52,195 nucleotides of DNA. It comes from Umezawaea endophytica. GTDB lineage: Bacteria > Actinomycetota > Actinomycetes > Mycobacteriales > Pseudonocardiaceae. A program made the translations under genes and the position numbers. The notes under the pieces were generated by a model. The model ran no database searches and was not told the DNA's origin. It worked only from the letters and a program-made list of their open reading frames with translations. Where the stretch lies: assembly GCF_025061645.1 (NCBI RefSeq), contig NZ_JANYMP010000019.1, positions 1-52,195 of the forward strand, in the 5' to 3' direction. Of this stretch, positions 1 through 7,232 are shown piece by piece; position 1 is the first letter of the stretch, and every line of letters begins with the position of its first letter.

Positions 1-908
1 CGAATGGTCTTCAGCACGTCCTCGATGGCGTTGGTGATGATTTCCGGGCGTTCGGTCACGATGCCCTCGTGTGAGGTGTTCTCGGCGACCACGTGCTTGC
101 GGTTCGGTCCGGCCTGCGCGAAGTGGGCTTGGGCGTCGCGCCACAGTTTTGCCGCCTCCGGGGAGTCGACGAACGGGGTTTCCGACGCGACGATCGCGGT
201 TACCGGGACGTCGTTCGGCCAGGACAGCTTGTGGAACGTGCGGTGCACGGTGGCGTAGTCGACCATCACGGCCAGCAGTTGGCGGTTCTTCTTGGTCGAG
301 TCCTTGGCCAGCAGGTCGGCCTTCTGCTGCTCGATGACCGGTTCGAACGCGGTCAGCATGTCGTCGGTGAAGAAGTCCGGCACGTTGGCGTCGATGAGCA
401 CCGCGCCGGAGACCCAGCCGGGGTTCTTGGTGACGAAGTTGGTGGCGACCTCGCCCGCGATGGAGTGCGAGACCAGCACGACGTCCTTGGTGACCCCCAA
501 CTCCTTCAGGCCGGCTTCCAGGTCCGACACGGCGTTCTCCACCCGCCACGGGCCCGAGACCTCGTCGCTCTCGCCCTCGCCCGCCCGGTCGTAGGTGATG
601 ACCTTCGAGCCGGTGGCCTTCGCGAGCTTCGGCGCCAGGTCCTTCCAGTACGACGAGCTCAAGCCACCGCCCGCGTCCAGGACCAGGGCGGGGAGTTTGC
701 CGTCCACGACGTGGAAGACCAGGTCGTGCTCGGCGTTGGTGACCTTGCGCGTCTGGAACTCGACCGGCGCGGACGTGCTGGTCGGCGTGCTGGGGGACGG
801 GCTGCTCGCCGCGGTGGGGGTCGAGCACGCCGCCAGCGAGGCTGCCAGCAGTGCGGCGGCGGTGACGGTGATCGTGTTGCGGCGCAAAGAGATCAGGTGT
901 TTGACCAT
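1..908 (-). CDS. Alpha/beta hydrolase lipoprotein (3' end outside window)
   Basis: Reading from an ATG at 908 the frame stays open to the left edge, so the stop lies just outside; about 302 codons are visible and the C-terminal helix (ending near KTI) looks nearly complete. The N-terminus has a basic n-region, a hydrophobic stretch and the lipobox LAAC (Cys28), followed by a Ser/Thr/Pro-rich linker, so the protein should be anchored on the outer membrane face. The fold is an alpha/beta hydrolase: YDRAGEGES after strand 4, the nucleophile elbow VSHSIAG (Ser in place of the usual first Gly) and a late SHEG that supplies the catalytic His. The substrate cannot be read from the sequence. It is transcribed away from the next gene, with a shared intergenic region of 172 bp. 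Confidence 0.85.
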   Translation of the reverse strand, partial: MVKHLISLRRNTITVTAAALLAASLAACSTPTAASSPSPSTPTSTSAPVEFQTRKVTNAEHDLVFHVVDGKLPALVLDAGGGLSSSYWKDLAPKLAKATGSKVITYDRAGEGESDEVSGPWRVENAVSDLEAGLKELGVTKDVVLVSHSIAGEVATNFVTKNPGWVSGAVLIDANVPDFFTDDMLTAFEPVIEQQKADLLAKDSTKKNRQLLAVMVDYATVHRTFHKLSWPNDVPVTAIVASETPFVDSPEAAKLWRDAQAHFAQAGPNRKHVVAENTSHEGIVTERPEIITNAIEDVLKTI

Positions 909-1003
909 GCGAGAAACCTAGGAATTTCGCCTCCGCCGGACGATCCGGCCAACCGGCCGATCCCTCCTGGGGCTAGCCGCACCCACGGCGTCGGGCCAGC
1001 AGG

Positions 1004-1033
1004 TTGACAGCGCGTTCGTGATATGCGCATACT
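1004..1033 (+). promoter_or_regulatory. Promoter of the NTF2-like gene
   Basis: TTGACA (1004-1009), 18 bp spacer, CATACT (1028-1033). A perfect 10-bp palindrome TATGCGCATA (1022-1031) overlaps the -10 and could be an operator. A second AT-rich stretch with GTTA-N7-TAAC arms follows at 1038-1052. This is seen in sequence only; usage is inferred. Confidence 0.45.
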
Positions 1034-1080
1034 TTGGTTACACTATATAACAAACGCCAAAGCCTGAAACTGGAGTCATC

Positions 1081-1575
1081 GTGAAGACCAACTTCCTGCG
1101 CCGTGGCCTGACCGTCCTGCTCGCCAGCGCCGTCAGCGCCGTGCTGATGGCCGGAACGTCCACGGGCTCGCACCAGAGGCCGGACGTCGTGGCGCAGTGG
1201 GCGGCCGCGTGGAACGGCACGGATCCGCAAGCGCTGGCGAAGCTGTTCACCCACGACGCGGTCTACACCGACCTCGGGGTGAACAAGGTGTCGACGGGGC
1301 GGGACGGGGTCGCCGCCTGGAAGTACGGCACCGACCAGCTCATCGCGAACGCCCACGTGACGGTGAAGGGGTCGTTCCGCTCCGGCGACCGGATCGCGGC
1401 CGAGTCGACCTACTCCGGGCACATCAAGGGCGCGCCGACGCCCTTCGCGGTGCCGATGACGACGATCTTCGAGTTGCGCGGCACCCTGATCCGCGCCGAT
1501 CGGGACTACTACAGCCTGTCGACGCTGCTCGCGCAGTCCGGGCTGCCCGCCGACTGGACGCCGCCCACGGGCTGA
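1081..1575 (+). CDS. Secreted SnoaL/NTF2-like protein
   Basis: 164 residues from a GTG start preceded by GGAG about 8 nt upstream. Residues 1-30 form an export signal (RRGLTVLLASAVSAVLMAG). The remainder has the hallmarks of the nuclear transport factor 2/SnoaL fold: a helix with WAAAWNGTDPQALAKLF, then HDAVYTDLG, a central GRDGVAAW helix and alternating strands with RIAAESTYSGH. Such proteins are small cone-shaped barrels that bind or modify small molecules; no specific catalytic set is evident, so the ligand is unknown. It is a single-gene unit: its own promoter lies upstream and a strong hairpin directly follows the stop codon. Confidence 0.8.
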   Translation: MKTNFLRRGLTVLLASAVSAVLMAGTSTGSHQRPDVVAQWAAAWNGTDPQALAKLFTHDAVYTDLGVNKVSTGRDGVAAWKYGTDQLIANAHVTVKGSFRSGDRIAAESTYSGHIKGAPTPFAVPMTTIFELRGTLIRADRDYYSLSTLLAQSGLPADWTPPTG

Positions 1576-1581
1576 ACGGGT

Positions 1582-1614
1582 GAGGGGGGCCGTTGCAACC
1601 AAACGGCCCCCCTC
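1582..1614 (+). terminator. Rho-independent terminator after the NTF2-like gene
   Basis: A perfect 13-bp stem, GAGGGGGGCCGTT (1582-1594) pairing with AACGGCCCCCCTC (1602-1614), with a 7-nt loop. It starts 6 nt after the stop codon. A TTG codon inside the stem (1593) is in frame with the next gene but is unlikely to be its start. Confidence 0.85.
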
Positions 1615-1628
1615 GTCCGTCTACGCAG

Positions 1629-2138
1629 GTGACGGGAAGACGGTGGGTGCTGAGCGGGGTGGTGGCGGTCATGTGCGCGGGGGTGGTCGCGGGGTGCGGG
1701 GCGTCCGGGACGGGCGTCACGTCCACGGGTGCGACGTCCGCGAGCGGCACGTCCGCGAGCGGCACGCCGACGGGTGGGGCGTCGTCGGTCGAGGTGAGTG
1801 CCGGGCGGTCCGCCCCGGTCCAGCCGACCACGACCGCGTCACGGCAGGCGGACGCGGTGCCGCCCGCGCTCTCGCCTCGCGCCAAGGAGTTGATCGACCA
1901 GGCCAAGCAGGCGCGGCAGGAGTCGGTGGTGCTCACGATCTCCACCGCCGCGGGGCGGGCCGAGTCGACGGCGCAGGCGTTGCGGGACCTCGGCGCGACG
2001 GTCGAGTCCGTCGACGCGACCGTGGGCTACGTCCGCGCGAGCGTGCCGGTCGCCGTGGCCGCGCAGGCCGCGACGCTGGACGGGGTGTCCCGCGCGGACG
2101 TCGAGGAGGAGATCGGCTTCCCGGATCCGACTCCCTGA
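1629..2138 (+). CDS. Lipoprotein with free-standing I9-type protease propeptide
   Basis: 169 residues from GTG 1629. This start gives a proper lipoprotein signal (RR, hydrophobic core, VVAGC with Cys23); the longer TTG reading at 1593 begins inside a terminator stem. No clear Shine-Dalgarno is visible. After a Ser/Thr/Gly linker, residues ~85-165 align without gaps to the propeptide region of the convergent S8 protease (2245-5487): about 26 identities over 83 positions by eye, including the shared pieces LGA.VE..D..V.Y and the closing V..DV. No protease domain follows. Propeptides of this type fold and inhibit their cognate subtilase, so a membrane-anchored inhibitor or folding partner is the simplest inference. 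An unrelated lipoprotein function cannot be excluded. Confidence 0.75.
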   Translation: MTGRRWVLSGVVAVMCAGVVAGCGASGTGVTSTGATSASGTSASGTPTGGASSVEVSAGRSAPVQPTTTASRQADAVPPALSPRAKELIDQAKQARQESVVLTISTAAGRAESTAQALRDLGATVESVDATVGYVRASVPVAVAAQAATLDGVSRADVEEEIGFPDPTP

Positions 2139-2147
2139 CGGGCGCGG

Positions 2148-2225
2148 CGGCCCCGTGCCCAGAAGCGCGGGGCCGTCGCTGAATACGAATCGGCCCCGCG
2201 TCCCTCCAGGAGGGGCGCGGGGCCG
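2148..2225. terminator. Two stacked hairpins between convergent genes
   Basis: CGGCCCCG (2148-2155) pairs with CGGGGCCG (2168-2175), and CGGCCCCGCG (2191-2200) pairs with CGCGGGGCCG (2216-2225) with further CCCTCC/GGAGGG pairing inside. The arms share sequence, so alternative pairing is possible. They lie between the stops at 2138 and 2245 and can serve both strands. Confidence 0.75.
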
Positions 2226-2244
2226 TTCCGTAGATCGGTTCTGA

Positions 2245-5200
2245 CTAGACGACCTGCTGCACGACCACCGTGCCGCGGCCGACCGTGGCGCCTTCGGCGG
2301 TCACGACCTGCAACTCACCGCGCAGGATGCGCCCCTCGCCCGGCTGGGCGCTCGCGGTGACCGTGCCGTTGACCGTCCACGTCGTGCCGGCTGCCCGGTC
2401 GGCGTGGGGGTCGGACACGGACACGTTGCCGAGGGCGGACGACGCGTAGAAGTCGATGTAGTCGTACTCGGTCGTGCCCGCGGGCACCGAGTAGCCGTCC
2501 ACGACGACCCGCCACAGACCGGCGGCGGGGTTCGGCGTGATGACCGACTCCTCGGAGTCGCCGTCGGCCGACGTCCTCGACACCACGCAGGTGCCCGTGG
2601 AGCAGTTGTAGAGCGTCAGGTCGAGGTCGGCGGAGATGTCGCTCGTCTTGCCGATCGTCGCGCTGATCGCGCTGGCACCAGCGGGAACCGTGATGTCGTA
2701 GGTCTGCACCGCCAGGTTGGCGATGGTCGGCCTGTCGATCTTGGCGCTGGTGAGCTGACCGCCCGCGAGCCCGCCCTTGAACGCGGACAGCGAGTTGGTC
2801 ACCTGGTAGGTCCGCGCGACCGGCTGGCCGAGCGGGGCGGACGCGATGGTGTCCGGGTTCGGGCTGACGGTGGTGCCGAGCACCGACGCGGTCACCTTGT
2901 ACGGGGCCTTGTCGGCGTCGGACGTGCGACGGGCCTCGACCACGATCTCCCAGACGCCCGGCAGCGGGTTGCTGACCGTGCGGCTCAGGGGCGTGCCCGG
3001 CGAGCAGCCCGCGCCCGCGTCGGGGTTGTAGCAGGACGTGGAGCTGGTGAGGTCGAGCGGGATGCCCGTCGGGTCGACGCGCAGGAAGCGCACCTGACCC
3101 TTGCCGGGGTCGCCACCGGCGACCATGTCGACCTTGAGCGCGCTGGCGCCCTGGGGGACGCGCACGAAGACGCTCGTCACCTGGTTGCGGGCGATCTCAC
3201 CGGACTGGGTCACCGCGTACTTGTTGGCCGCGGTGAACTCCTGGGCGGCGAAGACGGTGTTCAGCGTCTTCAGGTCGACGCCCGGCGTGGACGGGTTGTC
3301 CAGGCTCAGGACGGCGGACTGGACGCCGACCTTCTTCGGCTTGACCTTCACGACGAACGACACCGGGGTGTTCAGCGGCAGCGTGACGCTGTTCGGCGAG
3401 TCGAACGACTTGGTGTCGCCGTCCCAGTCGACGCGGTACTTGACCGGCTTCGCCGAGCCCGTGGTGCGGGTGAGGGTGTACGTGCGGGTGTAGTCCTTGC
3501 CGATCGTCACGCCCTCGCGGTCGTGGATGCCGACGCCCCGGTTCGCGGTGGGCTTGAGCTGCGCGGACAGCGCGGTGTGCACCTCGACGGACGAGGTCAC
3601 GACGTCCTGCGCGCCGTTGCGGCTCAGGATCGAGTAGGCCGACTTGACGTCGAACTGGCCCGCGCCCTGCTCGTACGCGCCGAGGTCCTTGTTGAAGTCG
3701 GCGCCGGACTTGATGGCGTTGCGCAGCTTCGCGACGTTGGGCCGCTCACCGTTGTGGGTCGCCTTGTACGCGCTCACGAGCAGCGCGGCGGCACCGGTCG
3801 CCTGCGGGGCGGCCATCGACGTGCCGTTGAACATGGCGTAGCCGGCGGGCAACTCGTAGGTGCCCGCGACGGGGCCGGGGACCTGCCAGCGCGGCACGGA
3901 GGAGATGGCCGAGCCGGGCGCGGTGATGTCCGGCTTGAAGCCGCCGTCCTCACGCGGGCCGCGCGAGGAGAAGCCGTGCAGGCTGTCGGACTGCTTGGTG
4001 ACCGAGCCGTAGTTGGACAGCCAGGTCTGCTTGGTGATCGACGAGCCGACGCTGATCGCGTCCGTGGCCACCGAGGGGTCGCCGACGGTGTTCGCACCGG
4101 CGCCGCTGTTGCCCGCGGAGATGAAGATCTGCACGTTGTACTCGGCGATCGTGCGGTTGTAGAGCTCCGCGCGGGCGTTGTTGCCGTCGTTGAGGGCGGG
4201 CAGGCCGCCGATGGAGATGTTCACGACGTCGGCGCCGTTGCGCGCGGCGTACAGGACGCCGTCGAGCAGGCCGCTGCTGGTGCAGGACGACGAGGTGAGG
4301 CAGACCTTGACGGCCATCAGCTTGGCGCCGGGGGCCGCGCCGGTCATCTTGCCGCCGAACAGGCCGTTGGCCGCGGTGATGCCCGCGACGTGCGTGCCGT
4401 GCGCGGCGCCCGCGATGCCGAGGTTGACGAAGGCGGTGCCGCCGTTGTCGTAGATCGACCTGTCGGTCTGGACGACGAAGCCGACGCGCTCGACGATCGG
4501 CGTGGCCGCGTTGTCGGTGCCGAAGAAGCCGACGTCCTTCTTGTACTTGTAGTCGATCATCGCGGCCTGGTCGGTGAAGTCACCGTCCTGGTCCAGGTCG
4601 ACCCGGACCTCCTTGGTGGCGACGTCCTGGAGCACCGCGAACGTGTCCAGCCGGTCACCGTCGCGGTTGATGTCGCCGCCGGTCTCCGACGTCGACGAAC
4701 CGAGGTCCTTGGTGATCTCGCGGAACAGGCCGAGCGAGTACGGGCCGCCGGTCGCGGGCGCGGTGTAGTTCACGCCGCCCGAAGTGAAGGCGCCGGTGTA
4801 GCGCTCCTTGCCCATCGCGACCCACGTGCCGTCGTTCTCGGTCGGCGCGTTGGCGTTGTACCAGTCGACGATCTTGCGCTCACCGGTCGTCGTGGTCGTG
4901 AGCGCCGGGTGGTCGAGGTCGACGCCGGAGTCCAGGATCGCGATCGTGGTGCCGCGGCCGTCCCACTTGGGGTGCGACTTGGTGAAGTCGGCGGCGCCCG
5001 TGTCGCCGATCGGCATGTACGGGTTTTCCTTGGGGGTCTTCGCGTCCGGCGCCTTCTGCGGCAGCGGGTTCGAGGCGCCCTCGGGCCTCGGGTTGTCGAC
5101 GGCGACGAGGCCGTCGACGTCCACCGCGTCCACCGACTTCAGCTTGGCGGCCTTCTCGGCCTGCTCGCGCGGCAGCGTCACCTTGAGGTAGTCGACCTCG

Positions 5201-5487
5201 CGGTCGGCCTTCTCGACGACGGCGCCGAGCGCCTGGAGCTCCGTGGTGGCGGCGTCGATCTTGCCCGCCTCAGCGGCGACGAGGAGCGTGACGTCGGACT
5301 TGCCCGCCTGCTCCGCTTCGACGAGGAGGGCGCGGTCCTGCTTGTCGAGCTGCTTGTCCGCCTGGGCGGGCGGCAGCGGCTGCGCGAGTGCGGGGGTGGC
5401 GGCGAAGCCGAACCCAGTCGAACCCAGCACGGCGGCCAACAGGGCCGCACTGGTGCGGTGTCTCCACCGAAGTCCTGACCTGATCAC
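2245..5487 (-). CDS. Secreted S8 (subtilisin-like) serine protease with propeptide
   Basis: 1080 residues from GTG 5487, chosen because GAAGGG lies 10 nt upstream and the reading gives a clean signal peptide (RSGLRWRHR, hydrophobic core, ALA). A longer in-frame start at 5541 would put 18 unlikely residues before it. Residues ~50-130 are an I9-like propeptide. The catalytic triad is visible: Asp186 (AILDSGVD), His363 (HGTHVAG) and Ser557 (GTSMAAP). The Asp-His gap of about 177 residues holds an Asp-rich insert (DLDQDGDFTDQ) that may bind calcium. The C-terminal ~450 residues look like repeated beta-sandwich/PPC-type modules, each with a Cys pair and the sequence PAAGLWRVVV or LPGVWEIVV. It should be an extracellular endopeptidase. 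It faces the propeptide-only lipoprotein. Confidence 0.9.
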   Translation of the reverse strand: MIRSGLRWRHRTSAALLAAVLGSTGFGFAATPALAQPLPPAQADKQLDKQDRALLVEAEQAGKSDVTLLVAAEAGKIDAATTELQALGAVVEKADREVDYLKVTLPREQAEKAAKLKSVDAVDVDGLVAVDNPRPEGASNPLPQKAPDAKTPKENPYMPIGDTGAADFTKSHPKWDGRGTTIAILDSGVDLDHPALTTTTTGERKIVDWYNANAPTENDGTWVAMGKERYTGAFTSGGVNYTAPATGGPYSLGLFREITKDLGSSTSETGGDINRDGDRLDTFAVLQDVATKEVRVDLDQDGDFTDQAAMIDYKYKKDVGFFGTDNAATPIVERVGFVVQTDRSIYDNGGTAFVNLGIAGAAHGTHVAGITAANGLFGGKMTGAAPGAKLMAVKVCLTSSSCTSSGLLDGVLYAARNGADVVNISIGGLPALNDGNNARAELYNRTIAEYNVQIFISAGNSGAGANTVGDPSVATDAISVGSSITKQTWLSNYGSVTKQSDSLHGFSSRGPREDGGFKPDITAPGSAISSVPRWQVPGPVAGTYELPAGYAMFNGTSMAAPQATGAAALLVSAYKATHNGERPNVAKLRNAIKSGADFNKDLGAYEQGAGQFDVKSAYSILSRNGAQDVVTSSVEVHTALSAQLKPTANRGVGIHDREGVTIGKDYTRTYTLTRTTGSAKPVKYRVDWDGDTKSFDSPNSVTLPLNTPVSFVVKVKPKKVGVQSAVLSLDNPSTPGVDLKTLNTVFAAQEFTAANKYAVTQSGEIARNQVTSVFVRVPQGASALKVDMVAGGDPGKGQVRFLRVDPTGIPLDLTSSTSCYNPDAGAGCSPGTPLSRTVSNPLPGVWEIVVEARRTSDADKAPYKVTASVLGTTVSPNPDTIASAPLGQPVARTYQVTNSLSAFKGGLAGGQLTSAKIDRPTIANLAVQTYDITVPAGASAISATIGKTSDISADLDLTLYNCSTGTCVVSRTSADGDSEESVITPNPAAGLWRVVVDGYSVPAGTTEYDYIDFYASSALGNVSVSDPHADRAAGTTWTVNGTVTASAQPGEGRILRGELQVVTAEGATVGRGTVVVQQVV

Positions 5488-6039
5488 GACGCGAAAACCC
5501 TTCGTGGGGGGAGAATGCTGGAAGCACATCTCTCCGCGCACGAACCGGCAATAGGACGATCAGCCTATTAATGAAGTCCACATTGGACTGAACAGTCTCT
5601 TGCCAACAGCCCTTTTCCAGGCTAGAGATCGGTTTTCCGATAACGGTTGGCACACCTGAGCGCCAGTCAAGAGCTGATCGAAGGGAATGTCAACCCATGT
5701 CAACGGTGAATACGACGTCCTTCGGTGAGAGCGGTAACGAATTGACGTGACAACCGATGCCGCCTATTCAGGGGTGGCACCGGGGGTGACGTCGAGCACC
5801 AAGGGGAACACCCGTGTGGTACCACCCGTTCTACAGGAGGTCGGCACCAGGGTGCTGCGCCCGGCGCCGGTTCACGGCGGACGCCCCCTCGCCCGCGTGG
5901 ACCACCCCCGAGGCGCTCGTGGCGCGCCCCTACCCGCCGACCGCCGTCGGCCGGACGGAAACCCCCCTTCCGCACCGGCCGACGGTCTCCCAGCCCCGCC
6001 GAGCGGGTGGTGTGCCGAAGTCCCGCTCCCTGGACGTCC
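5488..6039. other. Intergenic region upstream of the S8 protease
   Basis: About 550 bases without a convincing gene. It holds a 15-bp inverted repeat (5575-5589), a minus-strand -10-like TAGCCT near 5624 and several minus-strand TTGACA/TTGACT hexamers (5664-5703) that could belong to the protease promoter. Long open frames here have no family resemblance and atypical codon positions, so I treat them as chance. Confidence 0.5.
5575..5589. promoter_or_regulatory. Inverted repeat upstream of the protease
   Basis: AGTCCA-CAT-TGGACT, a perfect 6-bp inverted repeat with a 3-bp centre, about 90 bp before the protease start. It could be an operator for the protease; no regulator gene is adjacent. 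Confidence 0.3.
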
Positions 6040-6068
6040 TTGACGCCACCGCGCGACCACCGCAGTCT
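6040..6068 (+). promoter_or_regulatory. Leaderless promoter of leader peptide 1
   Basis: TTGACG (6040-6045), 17 bp, CAGTCT (6063-6068), then 7 nt to the GTG at 6076. The spacing places the transcription start at or next to the GTG, so the transcript would be leaderless. The distance from -35 to start (36 bp) matches the two other leader cassettes in the window. Confidence 0.55.
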
Positions 6069-6075
6069 CGGAGGG

Positions 6076-6150
6076 GTGAACCGAGCCCAGCTCCTGACCC
6101 GACGCCGCCACGTGGACTTCGCGCGCACGTGTTCCTGCCGCTGTCCGTAG
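6076..6150 (+). CDS. 24-aa cysteine-rich leader peptide (sulfur-type attenuator)
   Basis: A GTG-initiated 24-codon frame ending TCSCRCP-stop, with the core LLTRRRHVDFAR. The same length and core (L-[LV]-T-R-x-H-[VI]-D-[FY]-x-R, then a C-P near the end) recur at 10989-11063 and 43581-43655, each ahead of a sulfur-linked gene. Short leaders of this style are known before sulfur genes in Streptomyces and cysteine-responsive leader frames are described in mycobacteria. The three Cys codons (TGT, TGC, TGT) near the stop suit ribosome stalling when cysteinyl-tRNA is scarce. The flavin reductase gene begins 44 nt downstream. The mechanism is inferred. Confidence 0.75.
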   Translation: MNRAQLLTRRRHVDFARTCSCRCP

Positions 6151-6194
6151 CCCAGGGACCACGCCGACTTCCCGTTGCCCAGCAAGGAGCCCTC

Positions 6195-6734
6195 ATGTCC
6201 GCACTCATCGGCACGCTGGTGGGCAACCCCCGCCCGGCCTCCAGGACCCTCAACGCCGCGCTGGCCCTGCGCGCGGCCCTGCGCCAGGTCCTCCCCTCCG
6301 CCGAGGACGGCGCCGTCGTCGACGCCGCGGAGCTGGCGCAGGACGTCTTCACCCCCGGCTCCACGAGCGTCAAGGACGCGCTGGCCTCGCTGGAGCGGTC
6401 GACCGTCCTCGTGGTCGCCTCGCCGACCTACAAGGCCACCTACACCGGCCTGCTGAAGGCCGTGCTGGACCAGGCTCCCGGCGGCTGGCTCAAGGGCAGG
6501 ATCGCCATCCCGCTCCAGGTGGCCGCGTCGGACAAGCACGCGCTGGCCGCCGAGCTGCACCTGCGCCCGGTCCTGGTCGAGCTGGGCGCCCACGTCCCCG
6601 GCCCGGCGGTCTTCCTCAACGAGGCGGTGCTGGCCGACCACGACGCCCTCATCGCCACCCTCGCGCAGCACCTGGTGGACACCGGAACGGCAGCCGTCGT
6701 GCGGGCGGCACTAGCGGCAGGGGCGTCTGGATGA
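6195..6734 (+). CDS. NADPH-dependent FMN reductase (SsuE/MsuE-like)
   Basis: 179 residues from ATG 6195, with AGGAG 6 nt upstream; a longer in-frame reading from 5814 crosses the leader peptide and is rejected. The protein has the flavodoxin-like pattern of this family: GNPRPASRTL near the N-terminus (phosphate loop for FMN), ELAQDVF, and SPTYKATYTGLLKAVLDQ (the isoalloxazine-contacting loop). SsuE-type enzymes use NAD(P)H to make reduced FMN for two-component monooxygenases such as the LLM enzyme at 11193. The stop overlaps the next start (ATGA), so it is translationally coupled to a second flavin reductase. The Cys-rich leader upstream implies control by sulfur status. Confidence 0.88.
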   Translation: MSALIGTLVGNPRPASRTLNAALALRAALRQVLPSAEDGAVVDAAELAQDVFTPGSTSVKDALASLERSTVLVVASPTYKATYTGLLKAVLDQAPGGWLKGRIAIPLQVAASDKHALAAELHLRPVLVELGAHVPGPAVFLNEAVLADHDALIATLAQHLVDTGTAAVVRAALAAGASG

Positions 6735-7231
6735 GCGTCGTACCCCGGCAGTCGAAGAGGGACCTCGCGGACGAGCTCAAGGGCGCCCTGCGCGACCACC
6801 CGCAGGCGGTCACCATCGTCACCGCCCAGGGCCCGGAGGGGCCGGTGGGCGTCACCGTCAGCTCCTTCACCTCGGCCAGCATGAACCCGCCGCTGATCGT
6901 CGTGTGGATCGGCGACGGCGCCTCGGCGTGGCCGGTGCTGCGCACGGCGCCGCTGTTCGCCGTGCACCTGCTGCACGCGGGCCAGAGCGACCTGTCGGAC
7001 CTGTTCGCCAGGACGGGCTCGGACCGCTTCGGCGACCAGACCAACTGGGAGTCCGACGTCGACGGGGTGCCGCACCTGCTGGACGCCCCGCTGCGGCTCC
7101 GCTGCCGCACGGCGAGGCGCATCGCCGTCGGCGACCACGTCGCGCTGGTCGGCGAGCCCTTGGAGGTCCAGCACACGGGCGGCACCCCGCCCCTGGTGAG
7201 GTTCCAGGGGCGTTATACGTCTGTGGATTAA
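6731..7231 (+). CDS. Flavin reductase family protein (DIM6/NTAB type)
   Basis: 166 residues, starting at the ATGA overlap with the previous gene. The sequence fits the split-barrel FMN-binding reductases that partner flavin monooxygenases: HPQAVTIVTAQGPEGPVGVTVSSFTS, NPPLIVVWI, FAVHLLHAGQSDLSDLF and a late GDHVALVGEPLEV. It probably delivers reduced FMN or FAD. Having two unrelated flavin reductases in one operon is redundant; one may serve the LLM monooxygenase and the other the FAD/NAD(P) enzyme encoded opposite. The gene ends 1 nt before the convergent gene, with no hairpin between them. Confidence 0.87.
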   Translation: MSVVPRQSKRDLADELKGALRDHPQAVTIVTAQGPEGPVGVTVSSFTSASMNPPLIVVWIGDGASAWPVLRTAPLFAVHLLHAGQSDLSDLFARTGSDRFGDQTNWESDVDGVPHLLDAPLRLRCRTARRIAVGDHVALVGEPLEVQHTGGTPPLVRFQGRYTSVD

Positions 7232-7232
7232 G

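Noticed and set aside
1593-1628. TTG start of the propeptide lipoprotein
   Set aside because: The codon lies inside the stem of the upstream terminator, and the extension breaks the lipoprotein signal pattern.
2404-5478. 1024-codon open frame on the plus strand opposite the S8 protease
   Set aside because: Arg/Val/Gly-rich shadow of the protease in high-GC DNA; no domain, no start signal, and the opposite strand carries the full catalytic triad.
5814-6194. N-terminal extension of the FMN reductase frame
   Set aside because: It crosses the leader peptide and its promoter; the ATG at 6195 has a good ribosome-binding site and begins the family N-terminus.
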